Part shown: one piece after another, positions 11,177-23,989 of the stretch
Numbering within the stretch: the stretch's first letter is position 1
Layout: each line of letters starts with the position of its first letter
Assembly: GCA_963853835.1 (NCBI GenBank)
Contig: OY970832.1
Coordinates: 27,398,208-27,462,207, forward strand
DNA length: 64,000 nt
Direction: 5' to 3'
Source: Calendula officinalis
Taxonomy: Eukaryota > Streptophyta > Magnoliopsida > Asterales > Asteraceae
Notes under the pieces: model-generated
The model's input: only the letters and a program-made list of their open reading frames with translations
Databases searched by the model: none
Told to the model about the DNA's origin: nothing
Made by a program: the position numbers and the translations under genes

Positions 11177-14100
11177 TTAATTTATAAAAATCATTCCAAT
11201 ACCGTTAACTAAATAGTTAAACCTTCCTACATCAAATGCCTTTGTGAAGAGGTCTGCTAATTGGTTATCAGTATGAATTTTAACTACTTTAATTAATTTC
11301 TTTTCATTACAATCTCTTATAAAATGAAATCTGATTTCTATATGTTTAGTATTTGAATGTTTTACTGGATTGTTCACAATACTAATTGCACTTTGATTAT
11401 CTATAAAAATAGGAGTTTTAAGAATAGACATACCAAAGTCCATGAGTTGATTTTGAATCCATAGTACTTGAGCACAACATGCAGATGCAGCTACATACTC
11501 TGCCTCTGCAGAAGATGTTGAAACATTTGTTTGCTTCTTGCATTGCCATGACACAAGTCTTGATCCAAATAATTGACATCCACCAGTAGTTGACTTTCTA
11601 TCCAAGCATTCACCACCATAGTCACTATCTGTGTATGCTGTAAGTTCAAAAGGTGAGTCATGTGGATACCAAAGACCTAGTGATGGTTTCCCTTTCAAGT
11701 ATCTAAAGATTCTTTTGACTGCTTGCAAGTGTAGTTCCTTTGGCTTTGTTTGATACCCGGGACATACACACACCATACATAATGTCAGGTCTAGATGCAG
11801 TTAAATACATTAAAGAAACTATCATTGATCTATACAAGTGTTCATCTACATCCTCCCCCTCAATGTCAGGATGTAGGTGTTTATGTGTTTCCATAGGAGT
11901 GCTTGCACTTTTGCAGTCTTTCATGGCAAATTTCTCTAATATGTCTTTGACATATTTTGATTGATTGATCAAGATACCATCTGGTTTTTGATTGACTTGG
12001 AGTCCAAGAAAGAAGTTCAATGGACCCATTGAGCTCATCTTGAATTTGATCTACATAAGTTCTTCAAATTCTTTGCACAATTGATCATTTGTTGATCCAA
12101 AGATGATATCATCTACATATATTTGAACAAGCAGGATGTCATTTTTGACCTTCTTTGTAAAGAGAGTCTTGTCAATGGCACCTCTTTAAAATTTGTTCTT
12201 TAACAAGTATGATGACAGTGTGTCATACCAAGCTCTTGGTGCCTGATGTAGGCCATAAAGAGCTTTGTCTAACTTGAACACATAATCATCATGTTCAGGA
12301 TCTTCAAATCCTGGAGGTTGACAAACATACACTTCTTCTATTTTTCCATATAAGAATGCACTCTTTACATCCATTTGATAGACTTTGAACCTTTTGAATG
12401 AAGCATATGCCAAAAATATTCTTATTGCTTCAATTCTTGCTACAGGAGCATATACTTCATCATAGTCTATTCCTTCTTCTTGAGTGTATCCTTGAGCTAC
12501 AAGTCTTGATTTGCTTTTGATTACTATTCCTCTTTCATCTTTCTTATTTCTGAAGATCCATCTGGTTCCAATGGCTCTTTTTCCTTTTGGAAGAGGTACT
12601 AGTGTCCAAACAGCTTGTAATTTAAACTGAAGAAGTTCTTCTTGCATTGCTTCAATCCAGTTTGAATCTTTCATGGCTTGTTGGATCTTTTTAGGTTCAT
12701 CCTGTGATAGAAAACATGCAAACAAAAATTCATTAGATATTAAACTTATATTACAAGTATTATTGTTTAAACTTGAATTGAATTTGCTTCTTGTCTGCAT
12801 ATTTGAGTTGACATCACTTAGAACAAGGTCTAAAGGATGATTCTTTTGAGCTCTAGAATTGGAGGCTTTGTCAACAACTATTTGAATATCAAGATTTGAT
12901 TCATTTGATTCACGGACTTGTGCATTTGTCCAGTTTTCTTCTTGAGTTTCTGAGTTTTCTTGGTTTTCTTCATTAATACTGTTATCAGTAACAACAAGGT
13001 CATTATAGAAGTCTTGTGTCTGTGAGTTGGTACTGGTATCAGTATCATTTCTTGCAGCATCACTATTTAGAGTTTCTGAGTTACTACTGGTGTAAGTATT
13101 ATTGCTTGATTTTTCAAGATTTTGAATTTCTGAGTTATTACTGACACCAGTATTATTTGTATTATCAGAGTTGTTACTGTCCTTAGTATTGACTGTAGGA
13201 TCAGTGTTAACAATGATATACTGCAGAGAATTTTGACTTCCATTAAGTGATGATGAACCTTCTTTGGTTGGTTGATTGTTTGAGTCACCTGCATTAAAGT
13301 TAAAATTAAAATCAAGAGATTTTGTTAGTGAGTCAATATTAAACAACCAATCTGGACCATTTCATTTTTCATTTGCAAGATTTTCAATAAAGGATACATC
13401 AGCATTTTCTTCTATTATCCTTAATCTTTTGTTGAACACTCTGTATGCTTTGCTTTGAGTTGAGTATCCTACAAAGATTCCATCATCTGCTTTGCAGTCA
13501 AACTTACCAATTTGTTCTCTTGTAATTAAGATGGTGCATGGACAACCAAATGATTTTAAGAAACTTATTGAAGGTTTTCTTTTATTGAAGAGTTCATATG
13601 GTGTCGTAAAGTGTGGCTTGACAATTAATACTCTGTTTTGCACATAACAAGCAGTATTAACAGCTTCAGCCCAAAAAGTTATTGGTAACTTTGCATCTGC
13701 AAGCATAGATCTTGCTGCTTCAATTATTGTTCTATTTCTTCTTTCAGCTACACCATTTTGTTGAGGAGTTCTAGGAGAACTATACTGCCTGTCTATACCT
13801 TTAAGATCACAGAAAGAGATTAGATTTTCTTTTTTAACTTCTGTGCCATTGTCACATCTGATGGCTTTCACTTTGAGATCTCTTGTGTTTTCTAGCTTGA
13901 TAATTAGGTTCTTAATGAGTTCACTTGTTTCATCTTTAGTCCTGAGAAAGAATACCCAAGTAAATCTAGAAAAATCATCAGTAATAACTAGACAATATTG
14001 CTTCTTTCCTATACTCATCACATTTGTAGGTCCAAATAAATCCATGTGATGAAGCTGCAATGGGTTAGAAATAGAGTTGATTAATTTGGACTTATGAGAA

Positions 14101-14675
14101 GTCTTGTGCTGCTTACCTTTTAGGCATGCAACACAATGATGATCACACATGAATTGTTTTTGTGGTAGACCAATTACTAAATTCTTTTTTACCAAGTTAT
14201 TCATGTTTTTAAAGTTTGTGTGACACATCCTTCTGTGCCAAAGATCTGATTCATTTGTGTTTGCCTTGGATATAAAGCAGTTAATTTCATTTGGAGAAAT
14301 GATTTCTCCCCCTATATCCAGGCAATACACATTATTTCTCCTTGGGGTTCTTAAAACAACATATTTTTCATCTAAAATAAAATCAGGAGAAAGAATGATG
14401 CACTCTATATTTGTAAAAAGAATTTTGTTCTTTTTATCACATACTTGAGAGACACTAACCAGATTGTATTGAAGTTCAGCAACATAGAATACATTATCAA
14501 ATGTAATCTTACCATTTGATACTATACCTTTACCAGTAGTACGACCACCTTTAGGATTTTCACCAAAAGCAACATAACCACCATCATAAGCTTCAAAATT
14601 TCTGAGAATTTGTAGCTTCCCAGTCATGTGTCTAGAGCATCCACTATCAATATGCCATGTATTCACCTGGATGTT
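11177..14675 (-). pseudogene. pol: pol of element A (protease, integrase, RT, RNase H)
   Basis: Reading leftward from 14675: protease motif DSGCSRHMTG, the integrase HHCC zinc finger, catalytic blocks MDLFGP, CDNGTEV and a Glu in NGVAERRNRT, then a low-complexity linker. RT follows (GYTQEEGIDYDEVYAPVAR, MDVKSAF, YVDD near 12100), then RNase H (YTDSDYGG, AEAEYVAAS, DNQSAI, ADLFTKA). It is broken by TGA at 13362-13364, TAA near 12186, TAG at 12051-12053 and a frameshift near 11,740. The linker near 13,000-13,200 is dense in the element's CAGTA/TACTG words. Pol would begin at the predicted splice acceptor, now separated from its exon by the solo LTR at 14681. Confidence 0.9.
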
Positions 14676-14680
14676 CTGCA

Positions 14681-16835
14681 TGTAACACCTCAATTTTTAA
14701 AACACCTTTTAGAACATATTTTTGAATAAAAATATTACAAAGTCCAATATCCTGAAATATGGTTTGACAAAAACCTTTTAAAAGATTATCAGAGTTATAA
14801 AACACGGTGTTATAAAGATAATATCATAACCATAGGATAAACGGGATCTACCTATAAGCTCCCGAGCTAAACATCTCTAGGCCGCCTCTATCGCGACCTT
14901 CTAATCTTCCAATCTCGAACCTGAGTACACAGCCAAAAACAAAGTAGTACGTGAGACAAAATTGTCTCGTGAGATACATGGGTTTTAGACCCGACGTTAG
15001 TATATATAAATAATCACATTTATTAGATATATAAATATATATATATATATATCTACATACTTTAGTTACCTCCGTGGTAACCCTATCTCATTCATATACA
15101 TCAATCACCTCTTCGGTGATTCTATCACATTCATTCATAGCCTATTCGACCCGTCAAGTTGTTCAGAATGCCTCCGAACCAACGAGACCCCATTTTTGTC
15201 CTACCAACCAGAATGCCTCCGATTCAGTAGAACCCCCATTTTCACAGTGTTCAGCCAAAGTGACCTATCTTTATCTTACTAACCAGAATGCCTCCAGTTC
15301 AGTAAGATCCAACATCTTGTTGGGTGATCGGAATGCCTCCGACTCATCAGTTTTATTCAAGATACCATGATAATCCGGAATGCCTCCAAATCTATCATGT
15401 ACCTGCCCTATTTCAATCTACCCGTCATAAATCTATCATCAATGCCATAAGGTCATCATACAATCTATCCACATGCTAATCTTAACTAGCATTCACATAA
15501 TCGAATCAACTAGTCTCGTTATTAGTAATCACATATTATAAAAGTACACTCTTTTACGTCATATCAATAATTAGTTATTAATTACTTTTCATTATCATGA
15601 TCTCTTTCAAAATAATCAATCACTTTAGACATACTTAGATAGTCTACTATTTATCACTTTCTCATCTTTTCAATCATATCTTTATTAAAAATCATTTATT
15701 AATAAAGACTCACAAAACATCATATATATTTTAAAAGAAACATTTGCTATGTACCCAGTTTTAAAAGTCTCATGTACTCACCTTAGCCAAGCTAACTCCA
15801 AATCGTGTCTAACAACACGAATCCTTGCTTTCCAACTTGTGAAATGTCACCAATCTTTAGGTCTTCTTGACCTATCATCCATATCATCATAAAATCTAGT
15901 TATTATCCATAACTAGCTACCAATAAACCCATAACAACATTCTTGGCCACCAAGTTCATCCAACTTGGTGAAACCCCAAAACCCTAGCTCAAGATTTCCA
16001 TCAATAAACCCAAATCCAACTTGTACACATCATTTACAAGCTTATTATGAGTGTTCTACACCCATGATTAGTCATCTTCCCCAAAGATGACATGAATGAT
16101 TCCCCAAACCACCATTTTTCCCAAATAAAGTTCATAGCTAGCTAGATAATCATCGAATCCATGTTATGAACACATTTTCCTTAACAATATGTTGTAGATC
16201 TAAGTTATATAAACCCAATTTCATCACCCATTACGAACCCTCCAACTAGGGTTTACATACATCACCATTTTCACCCAAAAACATCATCTACAACTAAAAA
16301 GAGTAGAGATTTACCTTATATTTCAACAATGGAGTGAGAATCTTCAAGATTGAGTGCCAAAATCGGTTCCAATGACCTCCTTACACTCAAAATCGTATAC
16401 TCACACTTGGGAGGAAGTTCTAGGGTTTGAAAATGAGAGCAAATGGCCAAAATCCCGTATTTAAGACCAGATCTGACACTTTCGCGTCGCTAAATAGAAG
16501 ATCGCGTCGCTATATATAGTCCCGCCATAATTCGCGACGCCAATCGCGTCGCTAAGTCCATTGCTATCTCAAATTCGCGTTCAAACAAGTCGCTATTTCG
16601 GGTCGCTGTCTGATTCAGCCAAGATAGCTCCGCTATCTCAGGAGATAGAGGCGCTATCTTCTCAGCATTTCTCCAATTTGACATTTTTTTCCAAGTTTTT
16701 GATCCGGTTTCGTCCATAACTTTCTCATACGATGTCCGAATGACACGAAACCAATTCCTACGTTCTTTAAATGATTTATCCTTAATTATCATATTTTTAT
16801 AAAATTTATTTATTTACAAATTTCGGGTCGTTATA
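14681..16835 (-). mobile_element. Solo LTR (Ty3/gypsy-like) inserted in element A
   Basis: 2,155 bp flanked by a perfect CTGCA duplication (14676-14680 and 16836-16840). The plus-strand left end is TGTAACACC and the right end GGTCGTTATA. Its homologue at 60552-62765 ends GTTACA, so the terminal CA has mutated to TA. Read on the minus strand it would start T(G/A)TAACGACCCG and end GGTGTTACA, like many large plant gypsy LTRs. There is no coding capacity and no second LTR. It carries minisatellite-like GGAATGCCTCCGA units at 15166-15390 and a CpG-dense block at 16476-16620. Confidence 0.85.
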
Positions 16836-16840
16836 CTGCA

Positions 16841-17060
16841 CATATGAAAATTAAGTTAATTCTTTTTGGGAACCCAAGCTTGTTTTGTCTTGAGTTCATC
16901 CTTTTTAATGAGGAATGTGCTATGTGTAACTTGGTTAGTACTGGTCTTTGGAGTTACTACTGATGTCTTTTTAATTGACCATTTGTTTTGCTTTGTTGTG
17001 GTTACTACTGATGGATCAGTTATAACTCTGTGAAAGTATTTTTTGTACTTATCAGTAGTA
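16841..17060 (-). pseudogene. gag: gag of element A, C-terminal end
   Basis: The minus-strand reading ends in AWVPKKN and a stop at 16856, followed by the branch-like TTAAC and TGTGCAG acceptor at 16836-16850. It is rich in the element's ACTACTG words. It is the continuation of gag from 20564 onward, interrupted by the solo LTR at 17061. Confidence 0.8.
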
Positions 17061-20000
17061 TGTAACATCCCAAGACCCGGCCTAGAATTTTAAATTACTT
17101 TCGGTAAGTAATTCTTTTTTTTATTTATTATTTTTGCATAATTTATTTGATTTATTTAGATATTAGCATATTTTAACCAAGGGGTTAAAATTAGGATTAT
17201 TTGATTTAACCGAGCATAAAAATAATAAATTACATTTTTATTAAACTTTGAATTACAGTTCTGAAAATATTTTCGTTATTAAAATCCGAGATAGATAAGT
17301 ACTTTTAAATAAATCAAACGCGACCTAGACTCTCAGTATTGCACTGTTTTAAGTGAAATTATCTGTTTTGGAAAAAAAAAAAGGGGTGTACGTGTCTTTG
17401 GAAGGGCAGATGTCAAAATGTGGGTTTTCCTTCTTGTCTCTTGCTTGTCACGATCTCTACACACACACACTCTTGCATTGAACTTTGAAGCTCCCCATTT
17501 TTGAAGGTAACCTCTAGCTTCCTTTCTTCATCTTATTTTCAGAATTTGCATAATCACAAGGTAGGGTTTATGCTAAATGTCCATATCTTGTGTGTTCTTG
17601 CTAATTGAGAATTAGGGTTCTTGAGTTTTTGGGATTTTCTTGCTATGTTGTTAAATTTATGAGTTATTATGATTCCTTTATGCTTATTAAGTTCAATATG
17701 TGTGAAATTGTTATTTACAATATTGAATTGTGAAGATGCCATGAAAACTCCATTAATGGAGCTAGAGGAAGAAGATGAGTTACTTTAACTAGTTCTTAAA
17801 CTTATGAAGTTTATGTGTTTTATATGTTTAATTGGGTTAAAAATCATATTAGAATTGATATTAGTTGTTTATATCCAATTATGGGTTAAATTGGTGAATT
17901 GAGATGATGATCATGGTGTTTGGATGAATTTTTGGTGAAAAAGTCCGTAAGCAAATTTTTAACAGCTTTTTCTCAAAATTTTGATGACTTTGTAAAAATC
18001 ATATAAAATCAACCGTGACTCCGTTTTGGGCGTGCGACCAGTCGTTTCGAAGGTCTATGAGTCTACTTTAATTATATCATATTTTCCTGAACTGATATGG
18101 TCATAAAAGTGTGCAGATTTCTGAGTTAGTACAAGAGGTTGGATGTGTCTTTTCCGGTCAAACATGTATTGAAAACTTTGTGTGCTTCGATGTATAATAT
18201 ATATGTAAACATGAGGTTTGTCATAAAATGATAATTTTGTACTTGATGAAATGATAATTATGTGTTTGTAAATATGAGAAGTTAATAAAATGGTTTTGGC
18301 CCGTTTTCTAGAATAACTAGTTATATTAAGAATTGTTAACTTTGGTCAAAGTAAAAGGTTAACACTTACATTGGATAATTAGCCAATCAAAATGGTTCAT
18401 ATATGTTGTAGATGTTAATTGATGTATTGGTTACGGATTGTGGGAGTATTATGATAAATTGTTCGGTTTTGACCCGTTTGGGCCTATGTGCTAAAAATTG
18501 GTTTAAAATGCATTGTTTGGTATACACTTGACTTAAGAAGTCTAAATATGATAAGTTGGGAAATTGTAGAATTTCAAGGCATGAATTAGGTAGTTTCAAA
18601 GTTAGTTTATGAGTTTTGACCCGTTTGTGTGTTATGCGTCAAATTAGTAATTTATATGACTTTTGACTTGGTAAATGTTTGGCATGCTTGTAGTTTGACT
18701 AGTAATCATGTAAATGATTGATTGTGTGCACTTTGACATGTTGGAAATGATAAATTGTAGTCTTGACTTGAATATGCACTTTTGACCCGTTTGGTTACAT
18801 TATGTCAAAATAGGTTTACTTGCTAATATATTGGTTGACTTTGACTTGTAAAAGTCTTAGATGAGTGGCAATGAATTTTTGATTGAATGCAAGTAAAAGT
18901 AGAGATATTAGAATGGGATATTGGCTTTGAACTTAAATTGGTATTTGTATTATTTGGCGATTTTGGGTTACTAACTCGGTTTATATTGTTAATACAGGCA
19001 AAGGGAAGGAAACTCAGTAATATAAGACCACTGAGTTTGACGAATTGCGGTGCTCAGGTGAGTGGATTTAGCCTTCAATAATAGGTGTACAATTTGGTAG
19101 GAAATTGGGTTGCTTTGGTAAGAAAAGTTGCAGGATTTGGTACCTAGGGGTGTTCATTATTCGGATATAACCGGATTATCCAATTGGACATTTTGGATCG
19201 GACTATTTGGATTGGTTATTTGGTTTTTTGGATCGGTTTGGACTTGAACCAAATTAATAGTTTGGATTTCGGATTGGATTTGGTTTCCATCGTGAAAACC
19301 GGATTGTCCAAAAAAACTGAATAGTAATATATAGTAAATTGATTTATATATTAACACTTGTTGGTTTCCATTGTAAGCAATTATGGTACTCATTTTCTTT
19401 ACATTTCTTATAGTAAAATGATTTATATACTAACACTTGTTCCATTTTATATTGTATCATTTGGCGATATACCAATCTTTTTGCAGTTTTTGATAAAGTT
19501 GATGTCAAGATTTTTGCATATATCATTATAAATGTCACAAGCTATGAATTAGATTTGTTTTTATGTACAAAATAATTTATCATTTTGGAATTTTACATAT
19601 CGAACTTAATATTATTTATTTTATATACTTTTGTAGTATTTTTGAAAATTTTAAGGAAAAACCAAACGGATAAAACCAAACAAACCAAATTGTTATTTGG
19701 TTCGGATCGGATTGGTTTTCGAATTAGTTTGGACGGTTCGGTTTGAACTTTTGAAAACCGGACTGTATTTGGTTTCATCTATTTGGTTCGGATATATCCA
19801 AACCGTCCAAACGAACACCCCTAATAGGGAGGTTCGCGACGCGAACTTGGGTTCGCGAACGCGAATTCGAGACAGAGAATTGGGGACTGGAACGTGAGGA
19901 AGTTCGTGGGTCGTGAACTTCGAATTCACGACGCGAACTCTTAGTTCACGACGCGAAGGTTTGGTTTTCTTGGCTGCAATCGTTATTGCATGCCCACACT

Positions 20001-20563
20001 TCGGTATAATTAATAAGATAATTAATTAAGTGCACTTTTGGGGAAGAGGTCAGTAATTGGAACATTCTACTGGGCATAAGTTTACTATTGACAAGGTGTA
20101 CCGCCCTTAGAAGCACTGGTTGTTCTAAGGGGGTACACACTGTCTTTGAGTAAAGGGCCATCGGTTATCATTGTTCGGCCAACAATGATTTAAGGCTTCG
20201 GCAGAACCCCGTTACTCTTCAAAATTAAATAATTGGGATAAAATGATTTATCATTCTGTTGTTCTATTTATATTGTCAGTTTGAGTTCATTCACTTAGCT
20301 GTTAGCTAATCCCCACCTCGTTGACTCTTTTGCAGGTTTATCTTTTGGGCGGGTCAAGGGGTGTTATAGGAATGGTTGACCAACACTCTGATTTTGATGT
20401 ACTTGTGACCGAGCCGCCGGGTGTTTATAACACTACAAAACTACTTTTAATATTTTGGAAAATTTATTCTAAAAGGCCTGTTATATAGTTTAACTGTTTG
20501 TGATGGTTCTTAATACGCTTCCGTTAGTTTAAAAAAAATCAGGTTTAAATTTGCGGTGTTACA
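17061..20563 (+). mobile_element. Solo LTR (Ty3/gypsy-like, 3.5 kb) inserted in gag of element A
   Basis: Starts TGTAACATCCC and ends GGTGTTACA, with a perfect TAGTA duplication (17056-17060 and 20564-20568). No gag or pol coding was found. Inside is a degenerate series of TTTGACCCGTTT-containing units (18300-18850), a CpG-dense block (19828-19970) and a nested MITE. Length and termini fit large chromovirus-type LTRs. Confidence 0.8.
19145..19823. mobile_element. MITE-like element inside the 3.5 kb solo LTR
   Basis: Terminal inverted repeats TAGGGGTGTTC at the left and GAACACCCCTA at the right, enclosing ~680 bp of GGTTCGGAT/ATCCAAACC-type sequence. The termini resemble hAT MITEs. No clear 8-bp duplication is seen, only flanking TA, so the superfamily is uncertain. 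Confidence 0.6.
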
Positions 20564-22707
20564 TAGTATTTGTGTAGATATATCTTACTGCATTGTATCT
20601 TGGATACTGATCAGTAGGATATCTTTGCTGGTTTCTCTTTATGTTTGTATGTGCTGGGTAATTGTAGTAATTTCCAAATTTTCTTTTCTTTTCAAAATTT
20701 TGATTTGTTTTTGGATTTCCATATCTGGTATTTTGAATAAATCTTTTGGCTGACCTACCAAACTTTGGAACTTCAACTTGTGGAGGTTTGGACCGTTGTT
20801 TTAAATTTAATTCTTTTAATTTTTGTTCTTTGATTTTTAATTTGTTTTCCTTAAATTTCTTGAATTCTTTGCAATTTATTGGATTGAAGTGACAATCCTT
20901 TGCTATATGATTTACTTTATTGCAGATTACACATTTAGGTTTGGTGGATTTTAAGGATTCTTGTTTTCTCTGTTCCTTTAACTGATTCAAGTTTCTTTGA
21001 TATCCCCTTTTTAACATAGTTGGAATATTTTCAGAATTGTATTTTGGAGATTCTTGACTTTGTGTAGTGTGGAAACTTGTATCATCAGACTTAATAGTGC
21101 TTTCTTCATCAGTTGAATCATTACTTGTTTCAGTTTGACTTTCTAACTTTAATTCATCTAAGACTCTTTCTGAACTGGACTTAAGTGGAGGAATAAAATT
21201 TGTTGGAGGAGAAACTGCATGATATCCAACTCCATGGACTACTTTTTCTGTTGATTGGTTGCTAGTTAATTGATTAATTATTTTAGAACTTCTTTCAAAT
21301 TTCTTAATTGTTAGTTTGTTTTGTTCTAATTCTAATTGACATTCCTCTAATTTAGTTACAGATTCTTTTGCTTTTGATTTAGCATATTCTTTATCATATA
21401 CAGCTTGTAATAGTTCATCTTTGAGTTTTTGATCTGTTATTTGGTAATTTTTAATTTGATTTTCTAAATCAGCTATGACACCATTGAACTCTATTCTTCT
21501 CTTTCTGTTTTTAATTAAATCCTCATTGATTTCTTTTGTTTCCTTTTCAAGAGTTTTAAATAATTTAATGCATTCAGGAGAGCATGGTTTAGGATTTACC
21601 TCAGATTTAGAGTCAGAGAAGGCCATAAGTGCTTGATTTTGAGCATGTTCTTCAGCTTGAAAGCTCCAGTCATATCCTAGTCCCTATTGGGATACAAGTG
21701 CAGAGTCTTTGTTGGGACATTCTCTGGCAAAGTGACCAAGATTGCTACAGTTAGCATTTAACTTTGGTTTTGTCAAAACCTACTCTGTCACCTTTGTTGA
21801 AGCTCACGCTTGATCTACCAGTTCTTTTTAGGAACTTCTTGGTTCTGAAACTGAGCATAGCCATCTGCCATTTGATATCCATCTCTTCAAGATCATCAGG
21901 ATTAATTTGCTCCAGATCTTCACTAATTAATGCAGTATGCACATGACTAGTGAAGAAGGATTCTCTGGCAATGTGTTCTGATTCCTTTCCCTTTCCAGAT
22001 GTAGCATCTTGATTTGTACCTGCAGTGGATACAAAAGCAGCATCGTTTGAATTTAAAGTAGGAGTTTTCTGACTTACCTCAGATTCGAATACTCTTAAGT
22101 CATTGTAGAGTTCATCAAGCTCCTTCTCTTATAAAGCATCACCTTGTCTATACACTACAGTGTACATAGACCATTCTTCACTTAGAGATCTGAGGAACTT
22201 TCTGTTGATATCATCTCTGTCTGGTTGAACTCCAACTTGGTTGAGTTCACCAACAAGTTTATTGAACCTGTCAAAGACTTGTGACAAAGATTCATTCTTT
22301 TGCCCTTTGAAGTTTTCAAACTCTTGTTTTAGCACAGATTGCATGTTTCTTTTTGTGCTTTTAGTACCCACAAACCTTTTCTCCAGAGCCTGCCATAGCA
22401 GCTTTGCATCATCAAACTCAACAAACAGATGTTGATAGTCATTAGGAATTGCAAGCAATAAGGTACTTAAAGCTTTTAATTCAGTTCCTCTGTCCTTTCT
22501 TTCTTTGTCACTCTTGATCTTGTCAGTTTCAGTTGTTGTGCTGGTTGTGGCCTAGTGAATAGTCTTATTACCTTCCAACACAACTTCCCACATGGAGTAA
22601 TCAGTAATAAGCATGTATTGCTTAATTCTGTTTTTCCACATCCCAAAGTTATTGGGAGTGAGGATGGGGATTTTGTTTACTTGTGTGCTTTCATTATTTT
22701 CAGACAT
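20564..22707 (-). pseudogene. gag: gag of element A, main part
   Basis: Starts at the ATG at 22707. An N-terminal Copia Gag (UBN2-type) domain with NFGMWKNRI and WSMYTVVYRQ blocks is followed by CCHC knuckle 1 near 21,730-21,765, then a coiled-coil-rich C-terminal half with knuckle 2 CVICNKVNHIAKDC near 20,889-20,931. Lesions are TAG at 22552-22554, TAA at 22129-22131 and a frameshift inside knuckle 1. A phase-0 donor-like GAG|GTAAAT lies at 21602-21596, in the same place relative to the knuckle as in elements B and C. Confidence 0.85.
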
Positions 22708-22778
22708 GATGAAAACTTTGTTTTGTGAAAGGAATTGAAAACTTTTGTGAGTTCTTGATTCTAGATCTAGAGTACAAA

Positions 22779-22790
22779 GCTCTGATACCA
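22779..22790 (-). other. Primer binding site of element A
   Basis: On the minus strand TGGTATCAGAGC, complementary to the 3' end of initiator Met-tRNA, two bases inside the LTR end. Confidence 0.85.
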
Positions 22791-22792
22791 CT

Positions 22793-23352
22793 TGTCAAGA
22801 TCGATTAACCAAAACAGTTAATAAACACAATGATCTACTCAACAATAGAAGTTACAGCGGATTAACACTATGATGATTCAATCAAGAACAATAAACTGTA
22901 AATTGTATGAACAATTATAAGAACACGGTTATCACAAAAAGCTTCAATGTATATTGATCGAATGAGTTACAATACACACGTATGTTTACAATTCATAAGG
23001 AACTATATATAATAGTCCTAGAAGCCTAACTATTTACCCTATTTATTATAGGATACGATTACAATCGAATTACAAAAGATATTAATTCTAAACAAACTTT
23101 CCTAAGATCTCGGACTCGATATCCATAAATAAGCACAGCAGTATCAACTTTGATCGAGCAGTAGCAAATATGAACATCAGTAGTAAATAAGTTGATCAGT
23201 ATTATAAGCCAAGATCAGTAGTAAGTTGTATTTTCAGTAGTAATGCACATATCAGTATCAAGTAGTTATAGCAGCACTAATTCTTGATCAGAAGTATCTG
23301 TAGCATCAGTAATAAACAACAAAATCATTAATAACTTGTTTATATCCCAACA
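22793..23352 (-). repeat. 5' LTR of element A
   Basis: 560 bp, starting TGTTGGGATAT and ending CTTGACA when read on the minus strand. It is dense in CAGTAGTAA/CAGTATCAA words between 23120 and 23310. No second LTR is present in the window. Confidence 0.85.
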
Positions 23353-23565
23353 CTTATGTATCCTTACTTTTACTTTCAAATATCATTAATATCATTTTAT
23401 TCAAAAATAGTGAGACTCATTCTTCAATAACTATTTGAATATAACTTAACTTATATTTTAATATTTTAGCTCAAAAATCATAAAATCTTAAATATATACT
23501 TTGATACGAAGTAGTATCATAATTTAGTTATTGAAATAAAAGATCTCCATCTTCATCATAGTTTA
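23353..23565. other. AT-rich flank of element A
   Basis: No gene or repeat structure recognised. Confidence 0.4.
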
Positions 23566-23923
23566 GGCCAAAATGTATTTTATTACCATGAACTTGGCTA
23601 ACTAGATCCTCTACTACCCTGAACTATTAAAGGTGCAGCTGAACTTGACAAAATGGTCGATTTAGCACCCTAACTCACTAATTTGATCATATTTTCTCAC
23701 TTGACTTATTTTCATTGATACTTTTGACGGAATAAAAAATATACGTTCATCTAAATATATTGATATTAGAAGCAAAATCTCGTGATAAACAAGGTCAAAT
23801 TAGTGAGTTAGGGTACTAAATCGACTATTTTTTTAAGTTCAGGGAATCATGCTGCACTTTTAATAGTTCAGGGTTGTAAAAAATCCAATCAGTCAAATTC
23901 AGGATACTAAAATGCATTTTACC
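23566..23923. mobile_element. Foldback MITE-like element
   Basis: Two arms of ~120 bp are inverted copies: the 23575-23700 block is repeated in reverse complement at 23800-23923. Ends are GGCCAAAATG and CATTTTACC. Flanks are TTA on the left and TAA on the right, so a matching target duplication is not proven. It lies just upstream of the TAF1C-like gene. Confidence 0.65.
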
Positions 23924-23989
23924 TAATAATTTACCACTTTACAGTTTACCTCACATCAAAAGTCGTAACTTTCTAGCTTGAAGACTAGA

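Larger units (their letters stand above)
10192..23352 (-). mobile_element. Copia-type LTR retrotransposon A (3'-truncated, with nested insertions)
   Basis: Minus strand, reading right to left: LTR (22793-23352), PBS, gag, pol (PR, IN, RT, RNase H), spacer, then the start of an extra ORF cut off at 10192. The 3' LTR and polypurine tract are missing. Copia order (integrase before RT), a PBS for initiator Met-tRNA, the long two-knuckle Gag and the ORF after RNase H resemble the Sirevirus/Maximus lineage; an RT tree would be needed to confirm. Two solo LTRs sit inside (14681-16835 and 17061-20563). Because of the truncation no target duplication can be checked; the base run outside the right LTR is CTTAT. 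Confidence 0.9.

Noticed and set aside
15166..15390. Regularly spaced GGAATGCCTCCGA units resembling a CRISPR array
   Set aside because: Plant LTR minisatellite; spacing irregular, units degenerate, no cas genes.
16490..16792. 100-codon minus-strand ORF
   Set aside because: Falls in the CpG-dense block of a solo LTR; no domain and not conserved at 62350-62691 beyond base-level similarity.
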